Source: Lunularia cruciata
Taxonomy: Eukaryota; Streptophyta; Marchantiopsida; Lunulariales; Lunulariaceae
Length of the DNA stretch: 64,000 bases
Direction: 5' to 3'
NCBI GenBank assembly: GCA_948567375.1
Contig: OX419758.1
Span: forward strand, 1,803,001-1,867,000
Notes under the pieces: model-generated
Told to the model about the DNA's origin: nothing
The model's database searches: none
The model's input: only the letters and a program-made list of their open reading frames with translations
Translations under genes and position numbers: made by a program
In this document: positions 11,814-23,156 of the stretch, in pieces
Layout: each line of letters opens with the position of its first letter
How positions within the stretch are numbered: the stretch's first letter is position 1

Positions 11814-12126
11814 CTTGGACGATCCTTGTTCTATCCCGAAAGGATAGAACAAGCGTGTATATTCTCACTAATGTAGATGTGGTTGCTCGCCTCACATGTG
11901 CATCCAGTGGTCCAATTATAGTCCTTGTGCATTCTTCCCCATTGGGTCTTTACCCCTTGCACGGTAAAGCATCGATGATATACCGGGCATGGTGTATCCT
12001 GATCCGCTCTAGGCGACCTCACATGGGAAGGTGTAGCCATGGCTTGGACGATCCTTGTTCTATCCCGAAGGGATAGAACAAGCATGTATATTCTCACTAA
12101 TGTAGATGTGGTTGCTCGCCTCACAT
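11814..12126. repeat. 84-bp direct repeats with internal hairpins, 145-bp spacer
   Basis: Repeat 1 (11814-11897) and repeat 2 (12043-12126) are nearly identical; I see two substitutions. Each contains a palindrome: CTTGTTCTATCC..GGATAGAACAAG in copy 1, and a 13-bp stem CTTGTTCTATCCC with loop GAA in copy 2. The arrangement resembles a miniature terminal-repeat unit, but the ends are not TG...CA and no target duplication is evident. Confidence 0.85.
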
Positions 12127-12374
12127 CCCAATTCACATAAGAAAATATAATTTCTACAAACCCTAAAAAAACTATAAATTCTCATAAATTTTGATCCAAA
12201 ATTTTGAAATTAAATTCCTATGGAACTTAATCATGAAACCCAAGAGATAAAAAAGAAAAATTCACAACCCATCACTCTCAATGTGTTATGATCACTCTAA
12301 ACCATACTGAATCTAAAATTCCTCATAAACTTTTATTCAATTCTCCATAATCTTCAATCTAGGTACCAATGGAA

Positions 12375-12591
12375 CAAGAATTGAAATAAAGAAAATCTAC
12401 TATTTACTAGAGTGTTAGAGAGCCGTCAGCAAATATGGATATTTTCTTCTCAGGACTCTCCATCTCCTCTAAACCCTAAACCCTAAACAAGAATTGAAAA
12501 ATAAAGAAAATCTACTATTTACTAGAGTGTTATATGCTAGAGAGCCGTCATCAAATATAGATATTTCTTCTCATGACTCTCCATCTCCTCT
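12375..12591 (+). repeat. Two-copy tandem repeat (period 113 bp) with telomere-like motif at the junction
   Basis: Units start at 12375 and 12488 with CAAGAATTGAAA and share AATCTACTATTTACTAGAGT, GAGAGCCGTCA and GACTCTCCATCTCCTCT. Between them lies CTAAACCCTAAACCCTAAAC, about two and a half copies of the plant telomere repeat CCCTAAA. Confidence 0.85.
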
Positions 12592-13813
12592 CCCGTCTTC
12601 GCAAAGTGAGTGTAAACTTTTGTCGTACCATCTAATATTAGTGAGTTAGCTGTAGAGTCGAAATCCGTTTGTATTAACTATGAAAGTCTTCGATAGCTAC
12701 AGAAAATACCATTTTCATAGGGCAATACTTACGTAAGATAGTCTTTTGTCATACTTCTAGTTTGAATGTCAGAGTGTGATCCAAGTCATTAATATCTTAC
12801 TCGCTAACATTTTGTCCTTCTAGTCATACATTTCAATTCAAATGCTATGAATTGAAATCCTAGCAAACGCTCATGTGGCCTTCAAACTTGTTCAGGAATC
12901 GGTTTCCAAATAAAGGAGCCTGAATTTATCAGGAGCCTTAAATTAAGGTTGAAAACAGACTTTTGGCACTTCGAAATGCGTAACTTGAAGGTTCTGAGCT
13001 GGTTACTGCACTCATGAGTATGAAGATTCAAATGGATAGTACACTATACGTTTCAATCTTGTTTTGTGTTCATGTCCATATTAGACACTCTTGTTGTCAA
13101 TTCATGAGTGCACAAAGCAGTACTCACTTGTCATTCTTAAAGCGCACTGGATCTAAAAATACTGGTACACTTCGGTATATGCTACTATATATAGGGAGGC
13201 CTGCCTACTGCGTCTGTTAGCGACCCGAAGATGAACTTCCATTCCAAACTTCAAGACTTTTCAAGCTCCATACTGCGATAAAGGAAGGGTCTCAACACGT
13301 GTTGGGGGGACCCACGATAGAAGTAATACAGCAGTAGTCATTTTGAATGCCAGTACTAGTATGCACGCTTTGACTGAACAAACAAATCAAAATCTTCTAA
13401 TCTTTAGTCTTAAGAAATTAAGCCAATACAGTACAACTAAAACTTCCAAAGAAAGATCTATTCCTGAATATTCCAGGTATGACCTTTTCACACCTACCAC
13501 TTCCTACTTCTCAAGTCCGTTCAATTAGATATTGATGTGATAATAGAGGGTTTCAATTGAGCATTTAGGACTTTTCAGAGCGGATACTTAAATAATTTAG
13601 TGAGTGATACCATAAATCATTTTCATATAGTCTCCACGAATATTGAAAAGTTTGTAGCGTCTCCCTAAATCTGTAATAAAGACCCCAAATTTGATATGCA
13701 TGAGGACACGCTTGTACTCAGATCCACCCTGTTGACCAAGTGTTGACTTTTCACGTTTCAATCTTGCTTTACCAGTCGGGGCCCATGCTTCCACTATAAC
13801 TTAGGACTTCCTG
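12592..13813. other. Intergenic stretch, nothing recognised
   Basis: No domain-bearing frame, retroelement motif or RNA gene is visible. The right part may contain the former promoter of the truncated germin copy that follows, but I see no clear similarity to the upstream region of the intact gene. Confidence 0.4.
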
Positions 13814-14011
13814 GCATTCACAGGTCTCCGCGACTTCTATGCTGCTCCAAGCACATTCGGATCTAAGAAATTCGCCCACGTTGAGTTTCCAGCGCTTACG
13901 GGGCTTGGCACTGGAGTGAAGGTTCTCGAGTACAAACTAAACTCTCCTCACACATACCCGCGCGGATCAGAGCTCATCTACATCATGTCCTGAACCCTAG
14001 ATGTCGGTCTA
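13814..14011 (+). pseudogene. Germin-like protein pseudogene fragment
   Basis: In one frame this matches the intact germin-like protein from the TGLRDF region to TLDVGL, with conserved FPAL, GLG, VLEYK, SPHTYPRGSELIYIMS and TLDVGL. Defects: no start or signal peptide; apparent 9-nt deletions near the start and before the cupin box; the second metal-ligand His replaced by Tyr (HTH to HTY); a TGA at 13991 where the intact gene has Gly; and an abrupt end after DVGL, so cupin motif 2 is missing. It has the same orientation as the intact gene, consistent with a former tandem pair pushed apart by insertions. Confidence 0.9.
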
Positions 14012-14082
14012 AATGGCTTCCCAATGTTGGCCTAGAAGGGGATGCTGTGAAGTGGGTCCAGAAGTGAATCCACATCAAAGCA

Positions 14083-14460
14083 ATGGTATGGGTGATATCA
14101 ACATCATATGCTAAATTTGCAATGGAAAAGTTCAAAGGAAAGCACAACTTTGGGCCTTGGCAACTGAAGATGAGTGACCTACTTGTCCAACAAGTGCTGC
14201 ACAGCGCACTAGGGAACAAAATTGAGTATAGAAGTGATGAGGAGTGGAATGATGCAGATCTTAGAGCTATTAGCATTATTTGGTTGAACCTTGCTGATGA
14301 GGTGCTATACAATGTTATGAATGAAGACTCTGCCAAAAGTCAATAAGTCAAATTGTGAGCCAAATTGGAGAGTTCCTATATGACCAAGTCCTTGACAAAT
14401 AGACTACATCCTAAAAACAAGTGGTATATGTTGCGGATGAAGGAAGTCCAAAGTATTACG
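14083..14460 (+). mobile_element. Ty1/copia Gag remnant
   Basis: The open stretch reads FKGKHNFGPWQLKMSDLLVQ, then DEEWNDADLRAISIIWLNLA and DEVLYNVMNEDSAKS, the canonical start of a plant copia Gag (F.G.N...W..KM.DLL; LADEVLYNVM). Beyond an early stop the homology continues in pieces (AKLESSYMTKSLTN, then YMLRMKEV). No protease, integrase or RT of this element is visible; it is truncated shortly after and followed by an X-family copy. Its left edge lies close to the end of the germin pseudogene. Confidence 0.8.
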
Positions 14461-15318
14461 GTTAATAGGGTACCTCTGAAGAGGTATCCCATTCCTCTAA
14501 AGACTTACTAGCCAAGTAGTGGGATTAATTTGTGAGAGACCACAAAGTAGGGAGCGCACAATGCCAACAAAGGGCAGTAGACAGGTTCAGTCACTTGCAG
14601 TGCAAAATCATACAATGCAAAGATTAGACATGGTAGCTAGGATTGATGTCTTGAGTAGACTTCATGTCACATTTCTAGCCTGGAATTGGAATTTGAGCTT
14701 TCCAAGTTTCATGACAGAAATCATTACCAGTAATTGTGTAGATGGTCCCGAGGTGGAAGGGAAGAGAGGAAATCAGGCTTGATGGACTGAGTTGGATTGG
14801 AGACTTGTATTGGGGAGAGAAGCAAGAGATGCGATTGGAGTCACTTTCTATCAAAAGTGTGATCCTACGGAGGAGACTGAAGCGTTGAGATAACCTTTAG
14901 AGTGCCTTGCACAAAGAATGGGTACAAGGTAGAAACTTACAAGGACCAAAGGAGATGAAGTATTGTCGGGGCTCTGATGGACATGCTTAGGGCAAAGCAA
15001 AGCACCTATATGATGAAACAACATGCAATTTTCTTTCACCAAATGTTTGCAAGAGTGAAGATGAACTGGGCAAATTGCTTTTACCAGCAAACAAGGTAGA
15101 TGATTGGAAATTGGAGCATGGGCTTGGCACCACATTCCTTTGTACCATTCATTGTGCATCTCTATTTGAGTTTGAGCATGCTCAGCTTGGAGGAGAAACA
15201 AACTATGGTGTCGCACTTCTATCTGGACCTCCATCAAGATGCAAATGCAGACAAAAGACATTACATGGTGGTGATTTGAGAAGGAGATGACCACTTTACC
15301 TGAACCAGTCAGAAGAGG

Positions 15319-15360
15319 ACAATGGCAATTTCAATTCTTTGGAATTGAAATTGCCATTGT
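15319..15360. repeat. Perfect 19-bp inverted repeat with 4-nt loop
   Basis: Left arm ACAATGGCAATTTCAATTC (15319-15337) is perfectly complementary to 15342-15360 across the loop TTTG. It is embedded in decayed X-family coding sequence. Confidence 0.95.
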
Positions 15361-16339
15361 TAATGAAGCAAAGTTGGCTTGAGGATATGGTATTTCTGGT
15401 TCATAAAAGGAAGACTTAGAGACTTAACCTGAGGCACAATATGGCGGTGGTAGATCTGTCATCAAGAGCAGAGTTGGAGATAGAGATAGAGGTAGAGTCC
15501 AATTATGGGGACTATGAAGAAGAAGAAGAGCTGACTTTGCACAGCAAGGAGTCAAGCAGTGATAGTGAAGGAGAACCCAAAGTCTAGCAATCAGCAGAAG
15601 AAGTGGTTGAGGAGGAGGATCAAGAGTTTCATTGTTGCAGTGATTGTATAGTCTTGAGAATGCGTCGGGCACCTGCCTGCTTGCACTTAGGCTGCCCTAT
15701 TTGTCTGTGACTCAAAATTTTTCCCACAGTCTGACGCTGGCTCTACTCTTAGATTTGATGGCAGTAGCCCTTTTGTTGGAACAACTTGCTTGCGGTTGCT
15801 CTTGGATGTAGACTCTTCTCAATGGCTATTTGTGTTGAGCTTCTTAGATTAGTGTTGTCCTTCATGTATCACTAGCTATTGTTCATGGTCTATTATTATT
15901 GGGTTTAGCATTTTTTGGTATGGTGTGGTTTGTAGAATTGGGTCTGGTGGGGTTTGTAGAACTGGCCACAAATTGTATGGCCAGACTCAAATCCATGCAA
16001 CCAGATCAGTGACTTGATCCATTTGCATAGGCTAGACTGGAAGCTCCAAAATCGGATTCCTCTTCCCCTAACACTCTTCACAAAATAGAATGGGCAAATT
16101 CACTCACCAAGGACCACATAGTGTTCACCATAATGACAAGCTTCACAATTTATAAACACACTTGGAGAAGCCAAACAGTTCCAGACCATACAATGACACA
16201 CCTGAGCTTCTACAACTGCTCAAGCATGAAAGAAAATAACCAAGCACAACTAAGCTCTAACAATATTTCCCAACACCATAACTCTCTGTTCTGCCAAAGC
16301 ACCACTTTGAGAATTCTCTTGCTGCAGCAAATCCTTTCT

Positions 16340-17930
16340 GTCCTTTGATGGTTTCTCCTCTGTCCTTGTCCAGGCCAAAGCCAAATTCAAAAGTTCTCTT
16401 TCCTGTCCCTTTGTCTCTTCCTGTCCAGTCCAAGCCAAGCTCTTTTCACAAAAAGTTCTGCCTGTCCAGCCCTTCTCCTCTCAAACGTTCTCTCTTGCAG
16501 CCAAACCTCTCCTTCAAAAGTTCTCTCGTGCAGCCAAGCCTCTCATTCAAAATTTCTTTTACTCTCCAACACAGCAAACACTTCTCCTCTAAAAAATTCC
16601 TGCCTCAATCTCTTCTTCCTGTACAGTCCTAGCCAAGCACTTCTCTTGAATGTTCTCTACTCCTCTGTACATCCAATCTCAGTCCTTTGAGTTCTCGCTT
16701 CAGGCCTTTCTCTCAATGCTTTTCCTTCCTGTACAGCCAAGGCCACACTCATCTTCAAATGTTCTCTACTCCTTTGTACAGCCAGGCTCTGTCCTTCGAG
16801 TTTCTCCTTCCCCTTCTCTCCTGTCCAGTCACAATCCAAAGCAAATCTTTCTCTTGATGTCTCCTACTCTCCTTCTCTGTCCTACCACAGTCCAAACAAA
16901 TCCTTCTCTTGATGTCTCTTCCACTCCTCACTCTTCCTCTGTCCTGGCCAAAGTCTCCTCTTCAATAATTCTTCTGCTGCTGTCTAGTCCTTTCTTGAGA
17001 CTTCTTTAGGTCCAGCCCCACTATTTCTCAAAACCTCTTTCCTATCCACCCAACATTTCCTTTAAATTTCTCTCTTCCTACCAAAATTCTGTTCAACCTA
17101 AACCCTCCCTTTGAGAGTTCCCTTACCCAGACTCAGCTCAAGATTTCTTCTTGCTTGTCACCTCCTTCACAAAATCTCCTCTCTCCTTCCTTTGGGATTT
17201 CTCCCTATCTCTCTCTAAATTTCTCCCTTGCAGTTTCCTCTGCCCAAAACCCTTTTCCTTTTCAAAATTTTCCTCCTATAGCCAACCTACAAGATTTCTT
17301 CCTCCTATCTTGTCCAAATCAAACCTCTCCCTTTGAAAATCCTCTCTTTGGCTAGGCCAAATCAAAGCCCTATCCCCTCTTTTTAATGTCTACCTTCCTC
17401 TATACAAGCTAAACCCCTCTCTCGATGTTGCCTCTCCTTTCTTGTCACCCCAAACCCTTCTCTCTTTGAATTGTCTCTCTTTTGTATAGCCAGTCAAGCC
17501 TATCTTGATGCTCTGCCCTTTTTGTCACAAAGAACAAAACCACACTCTTCCTTCTTTGAATCCCTAATCATCTCTATACAGGCAGGCTAGTTCTCTCTTT
17601 CAATGTCTAGCCCTTCTTGCCACCCCAAAGCCACACTCACTTTGAATCCCTACTCACTTTTGCACAGGCCAGTTCTCTCCTTTGATATCCAACCCTTCTT
17701 GTCACCCCAAGGCCACTTCTTCATTCTTCAAATTTCTATTCACTTTTTTACAGCCGGGCCAGTCCTTTGAGTTCTTCTCTCTAGCCTTTCTCTTCCTTCT
17801 TTGCCCTGTCACAGCCCAAAGGCTCTCTCAATGATTTCTCATATTCCTTCTCTGGTCTTGTCACAGTTCAAAGCCCAAAACACTCTCTTGAATTTTCTTC
17901 TATGTCACTCTTCAGGTCCTCTTCTTGATG
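16340..17930 (+). repeat. Degenerate pyrimidine-rich minisatellite
   Basis: About 1.6 kb of strongly C+T-rich plus strand, made of imperfect units of roughly 45-70 nt. Units share a core resembling CTGTCCAGCCAAGCC followed by TTCTCTTGATGTCTC. Neighbouring X coding sequence is purine-rich on this strand, so the skew switches sharply near 18.2 kb. The minus strand reads Glu/Arg/Gln-rich open pieces that simply reflect the repeat; I do not call a gene. Confidence 0.75.
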
Positions 17931-18879
17931 CTCAGTAACATGAAAAATAAACTTCCAAGCTTACAATAACCTAAAATACTCCCGAGCTTATAATAACTTA
18001 AAATAAACTTCTGAGATTGTTGCAACATAAAATAAGCCCCAAGGCACACCAAACTCCATATCATTAGCCCTTGCCTCCAATAATCTTTCCGTTCTAACCA
18101 CATTTCCACTACTCTTTTGCAAACTCTCAGAATTCCTATCATCCTAACTAGCGCTAACATAACATGTAGATTATTTTCCAAATATCACCGTGTGGAGATT
18201 GAATGTATGGAGGGTGGAGATATGCAATACCTGGAGTGACCTAAGGTGGATATCTAGGAAGAATGTGATGAAGATCCAAGATTAGTATTCTAGAAGGGGG
18301 TAAGATCAAGAAGAAGTTTGTAGCTTGCAAGTGTAGGACAAAGTTGAGCCGAGGAAGATGAAGAAAGCTCAAAGGAGATAAACTTGAAGGTAAGGAGATT
18401 GAGCCTTTGGGGAAAGGCACCAGCTGAAGAATCACCTATCAAAGCCAATGACAAACAAGACAAAGAAGAAGAGTTTGGAGGTGTGAACTATCTATCCAAG
18501 ATTGTTTGTCCTTTACTATTGTAGTTGTAGAAGAAGAAGAAAGAGATGCAAAGAGATCATCCGGAGGTGAGCGGTGAGTTGCAAGTGGTGAACTGTTTGG
18601 GTGATGAAGTCCTATAGTTGAAGGAAAAATTGACCCAAAGAGAAGAAGAAGCCAAAGTACTTTGGGTTGGCATGGTGATTCATAAGAAGAGTTTAGAAAA
18701 TCTGTAGGAGAGTTTGATAAGCACGGAAGTGATCTGGAATGTTGAGAAGAAGAATTGAAGGAGAAAAAAGTGGCATTCAAGAAATTGAAAGAAGAATAAA
18801 ATGATTCTCAACACAAAGTGAAACATTCCAAGGCCATTGCATTGGTAAGTGAGTGAGAGTTGGAGCAATTGAGATCAGT

Positions 18880-19650
18880 TGCAGCAAAGAAACAATCTGG
18901 CCTGGCAACAAGAACTGGCAAGTAGAGATCATGAGGAAGAAAGATTGCAAGACTTGATCAAAAGTGTAGAAGCTCAAATTGTTGACCAAGTGGAAGAGGA
19001 GAAAATGTTGGAGGTGAAGTATGTTGAGGAATTAAAGATGCTTTGGGAGAAATTGGAAGGAGACAAGATGTAGGAGGAGTCAGTCATAGACAAGATGTCA
19101 AGATCACTAAAGGAAATCTTCAATAAGTTGAAGATGATGTTTAGCACTGAGGTTGAGGTAAGGCTAGAGGAGTCTTGACTACACAATTTGAAGTTGCTAG
19201 TGTAGAAAACTTGAAAGAGAAAGGTGAAGGACATAGACATAAATAATCTATTGATTTGTCTTAGAGATAGAGTAGATAGGAAGATAATTAAAGTAGGAAA
19301 CAATGTGTGTCGAATTAGATTTAGTTAGAACAGACTTAGATGAACTTTATAGTAGTTTGAAGAAGAATGTAGAACCTTTCTTTCTTTCTTTGATTGGGTC
19401 AAATCAAAGAAGTTGAAGTAGGAGTGTAGGTGACTTTGGGTGAATTACTTGAGTTGTCCGAAGTAGTTAGGATAGGGAAGGAGAAATTATTTAGTACAAT
19501 AGTGCATTCAATTGCAGTTCAAACTGAGGATAGGAAAGAAGTAGATGAAGATTTATAGTGGATTGGCCCAAAGTGTAGGAAATGTGTGTAAATACATCAT
19601 GAGTAGAAGCTGAAGTAGAAGTAGAAGTTGGATCAGATTAGGAGTAACAA
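18880..19650 (+). pseudogene. X-family coiled-coil protein remnant (copy T)
   Basis: Reads VEEEKMLEVKYVEELKMLWE, LHNLKLLV, NLLICLRDRVDRKIIKVG, then EVEVGV-stop-VTLGELLEL and a terminal EVEVGSDQI-like end. The same order occurs in minus-strand copies at 38.9-38.1, 25.5-25.1 and 64.0-63.6 kb, which shows that it once encoded a real protein. Heptad-like Leu/Glu/Lys spacing predicts coiled coil. No known domain is recognised. At least six in-frame stops break this copy. Confidence 0.65.
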
Positions 19651-20423
19651 TTTTGAGATATGAAGTGGTATATATGAAGTATTAGAGTGTTACTTTGGAT
19701 CTAGGGATCTATAGGAAGTAATTGAAGTGGTTTAGGCAGTTTAGATCTATTGAGTGGTCTGCCAATTTAAAGTAAACATTTGCAATGTTGTATAGTTAGT
19801 TTTGAAGTTGAGTAAAGCAAATTATTGAACTCAATGCTCATCATTTTAAGCTTAATTCTAAGTATCAATCCCATGTGCATGTTTGTGAGTGTTTAGAGCA
19901 GTTCAAATTGTGGTTGGAGAGTGTTAGATGTTGGATTTTGCAGCTCTGATTTCCATTCTATGTGTTTGAACTTAGGTGGACAACAATCCCAGCAATGCCT
20001 TGATGGATTTGTGAGGAATTTTAGTATTGGTAGTATTTTGCATTTGTGATTATAATGTTGGATTGATGTGAAGTAATTCTGATTGAGGAAATTGTACACT
20101 CAATGGAGGGGTGGAACAAAATTCCAAGGTGAGGTCACTTTGTGGTGAAGTGACCTTCTTTGAAGTAACTGAATGATCACAATCAATATTATTTTGGAAA
20201 GATTTGAAGAATTGTGATTTATGGGTATTGTAAGACTACAACTTAAGTACTTTTTACTCTCTTTTGGGTGTGGTTTCTACCAAGAGGCTAAAGATGCAAT
20301 CAAGAAGAATTTCTTTGTTACTATTTAGTTGCATATTTGACCATTCATCACTTGTATCTTATGTGAATGAACAATTACCTATCAATTATTGCAAAAGTGA
20401 TACTTGTGAGTTGTCACAAACAT

Positions 20424-21499
20424 GATATGCTATTTGAGGAAAAAAAGGAGAAAATCCGCCCAAAGGAACATCATATGGGCTGCTTCAAATGAACACCCAT
20501 CCTTGGTTGTTACAACCACAAACCCAAACATTCTAACCCAAAGAAAAGCATGGAAAAGGATTTGGGGATGAAAGAATCCCCTTTATTCCCAACCATAGGG
20601 GGAGTAGAGTTAAGAGAACAAGGTGTTCTTCATGTAGAAGAATACTTGAGGCGGAAGATGTAGGTTTGTGTCAAGATAATGTCGCTCCTAGGCCAAAGAA
20701 CAGCTTCACCAACACAATCCAAGGTAGAGGAAAGAATCATCTAGGATAGAGGCACCTGTCCAACCAAACTAATATCTGAGCAATGCAAGCTGATTGTCTT
20801 TGTAGTCATTGAGAGAGTGGAGAGTGTGCACTTGCCCTCATTCAAGATTGGGAGAGGAGAAAGCTTAAGCATGAAGGAGGTTAGGCAGATCATAGTAGTG
20901 TATCTTTCACAGTTAATAGTGCATAAGGTACGTCTGACTCTTGAATTGAATTGACAGCTTCTTGCCATCTATGAAAAATCTAATAGAGGAATCATAGACT
21001 CTATGATCCTTGCCCAACATCTTCATTGTATAGTGCAAGAAGGAGTTGAGGAAAAGAAGAAGGCAAGGGACGAATTGCAAGACATTCATGCTCAACATTT
21101 GGAAATGGGGAAACAAAGTAACGACTTTGCATAAGAGGCAGCCAAACTTAGGGAAGAAGGTCAGGCCTTGAAGAAGGAGATCAAGGATAATTGGACATTA
21201 AGGAAGATTTCTAGGTTGCAAGAGGAAGAAGTACACCAACCAACCTCTCATGGTAGCAGAATTGCATCATCAAGAGGAGCTACAAGTGGTGGCTACCCAA
21301 GTCAAGGAGCTCATGGATACCTTACATAAGAAGGAGGAGAAATGCAAGAAGGAGAAGGCCACTATTTGGGAGGAAATTGTAGTTGAAATGCAAGAACAAC
21401 AAAACCAATTCAATTTGGAGAGGATAGCTACATTGGCAAATATGGTGTGGGAGCTCCTCTAGAGGAGCTCACAAAGGTGATAGTGGAATTCTCCTTGGA
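20424..21499 (+). pseudogene. Degraded coiled-coil coding region of unknown family
   Basis: The plus strand is purine-rich and translates into long charged stretches interrupted by stops: KLIVFVVIERVESVHLPSFK, EVRQIIVVYLSQLIVHKVRL, GVEEKKKARDELQDIHAQHL and VKELMDTLHKKEEKCKKEKA. The heptad spacing suggests a coiled coil. I do not recognise the protein; it may belong to the same repeat family as the preceding element. Confidence 0.45.
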
Positions 21500-21797
21500 A
21501 AAATTAAAGGCTCAAGATTCTTGATCCCAAGCATATGCTTTGATCATGAAGAACTACTTAGAAGCGCAATTGTAGCTATTAGCTGACAAGTTATTGAAGC
21601 ACACAACAAAGAAGTATTGGAAGTATTGAAAAATTAAAGGCTCAAGATTCTTGATCCCAAGCATATGCTTTGATCATGAAGAGCTACTTAGAAGTGCAAT
21701 TGTAGCTATTAGCTGACAAGTTATTGAAGCACACAACAAAGACGTATTGGAAGTATTGAAAAATTAAAGGCTCAAGATTCTTGATCCCAAGTATTGA
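21500..21797 (+). repeat. 130-bp tandem repeat, two full units and a partial third
   Basis: Units begin at 21500, 21630 and 21760 with AAAATTAAAGGCTCAAGATT. The first two differ at only a few positions, so the duplication is recent compared with its surroundings. The third stops after TTGATCCCAAG. The period is not a multiple of three, so it breaks any reading frame. Confidence 0.92.
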
Positions 21798-22676
21798 AGA
21801 AGCCACAAAGGTGTTACTTTTGGAAATCATTGGAGATGTGGAATGAGTCAACCTTCTGATCAAGATTTTCATAGGTAAAGTTGCAACCTACATATACAAT
21901 TTCACACCTATTGACCAAAGAAGATCAATGGTTGAAGATGCCCATAATCTCTAGAATCTACTACTCCATTTATCACTAATCCTACCTACTAATATTATCC
22001 TAAGTGCAATAAGGAGTGACTATGAAACCACTACCAATCACAACTAATCATCATTTACTATACAAACTACTGCAATTATTGGCTAAACAACTGGTACTAA
22101 GTCAAAAAGTATTTCTAGACAAAGATATACATCAAGGCAAGAGAAGAGTTTGAGCCCAAAGAGAACTCCAGGCCGAGGATGCATGCTATAGCTAATAGAT
22201 TTTGATGCATTCTCCTTGGGCTAACAATTATCTTCTTCATAAAATCTACTACAAGGAGTTACACATAGAAACAATGTCCACTTCTTTCATGGACAAAGTA
22301 TTTGACTCAAACATTTCTTTTGAGCCTTTATATTGGATTAGTTTTGCTTACAGCTTTGATTGCATCTTGGTCTAGTAGAGGTAAGGAACTTGCAACAATA
22401 GTGTGTATTTGAGTACCAACTTATGAAATTTACATTAAATCAAGGAAGCTAATCTTGACATTCAATGAGAATGAGTGTTTGAGTACGTAAGCAAGAAATC
22501 TACACATTATCAAGGAAGTTACCCTTGACATTTTGAACAAATGAGTCAATGTGAGGAAGGGTTATGGGAATGATGGAGCATTGAGAGTACCATAGAATAG
22601 AAGAGCCAAGTAGGAAGTCTTTTTAGTGCAAATTGTGCCTAAGCGAGTTGCACTATAGACAAAAGGAGATACCACG
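21798..22676. other. Unassigned repeat-like sequence
   Basis: Contains Thr/Ser-rich short frames and no domain I recognise. It leads without a clear boundary into the gypsy-D fragment that follows, and may be more of that element or of the coiled-coil region before it. Confidence 0.3.
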
Positions 22677-23156
22677 TTGAATTATATTACCCTTCACTCT
22701 ACAGAAGGGGAATGGCCGGACCTTGATGTGTTGAAAGTTGAAACACGCTTGGGGAGGAAGAAGTGTGATTCAAAAGTAGTAAATACTACTTCATCATCTT
22801 CAAGGAAGGAAAAGCAACTTTGGTGTAAAGTAATCTTATCTGCAAAGGAGAAGAAAGTTTTTGCTAAAGCCAAAGCCAAAGCCAAAGCCAAAGCCATGCA
22901 AAAAGAAATTTAGGAAGCAATGCAAAGGACTTGGAAAATGAGTTTGGAGGTAGACCCAGAGACAAAACCTCCAATTTTTGTTGCTGACTTTGGATCCAAA
23001 GTTGAGGATTTGATTCAAGCAAAGGTGAGTAAACCCAAAGTACTTCAGGTTCAGACCATCATAACTCCGGTAACCATATTGAAGAGATCTAAAGAAAAGT
23101 TAGATCAAGTTGAGACCTCAAACCCAAAGATGAAGTCTAAGAAGGTGAAACTGAGG
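22677..23156 (+). mobile_element. Ty3/gypsy family D fragment, cut by chromovirus B
   Basis: The end of this stretch reads KLDQVETSNPKMKSKKVKL, matching KLDQVEDSKPKVKSKKMKL at 59.85-59.92 kb in gypsy-D copy 2, just before its protease. The frame is broken exactly where the chromovirus LTR begins (23157). An AAAGCC hexanucleotide array at 22866-22896 encodes Ala-Lys repeats within it. The rest of this D copy is not found beyond 30.26 kb, because the far LTR of the chromovirus is truncated there. Confidence 0.65.
22866..22896 (+). repeat. (AAAGCC)5 microsatellite
   Basis: Five tandem AAAGCC units, in frame with the surrounding coding remnant where they read Lys-Ala repeats. Confidence 0.9.

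Larger units (their letters stand above)
14500..20423 (+). mobile_element. Family X element, long degraded copy (copy T), probably composite
   Basis: Plus-strand relative of the minus-strand X copies at 30.3-32.3 and 37.3-39.8 kb. In order it holds: a conserved block at 14560-15010 (TFLAWNWNLSFP, VLGREAR, YQKCDPTEE) also found at 39.3-38.9 kb; an acidic block at 15440-15680 matching 30.6-30.85 kb on the other strand; a pyrimidine-rich minisatellite; a coiled-coil block at 18880-19650 with the EVxVGVxVTLGEL motif; and a non-coding end block (about 19660-20423) finishing GAGTTGTCACA, the reverse complement of the TGTGACAACTC-type terminus. Frameshifts and stops are many. I could not locate the opposite terminus, so the left boundary and the unity of the element are uncertain. 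Confidence 0.6.

Noticed and set aside
11814-12126. Hammerhead ribozyme or CRISPR-like array
   Set aside because: No hammerhead core could be placed; only two repeats exist, in a plant genome, so CRISPR does not apply.
13983-14336. 117-codon open frame on the minus strand
   Set aside because: Antisense of the copia Gag remnant, whose sense strand has clear family motifs.
14851-15294. 147-codon open frame on the minus strand
   Set aside because: Antisense of X copy T; the sense strand shows homology to copies P and S, while the antisense has no recognised domain.
16345-17355. Several open frames in the pyrimidine-rich region
   Set aside because: They arise from low-complexity Ser/Pro/Leu repeats of the minisatellite, not from a gene.
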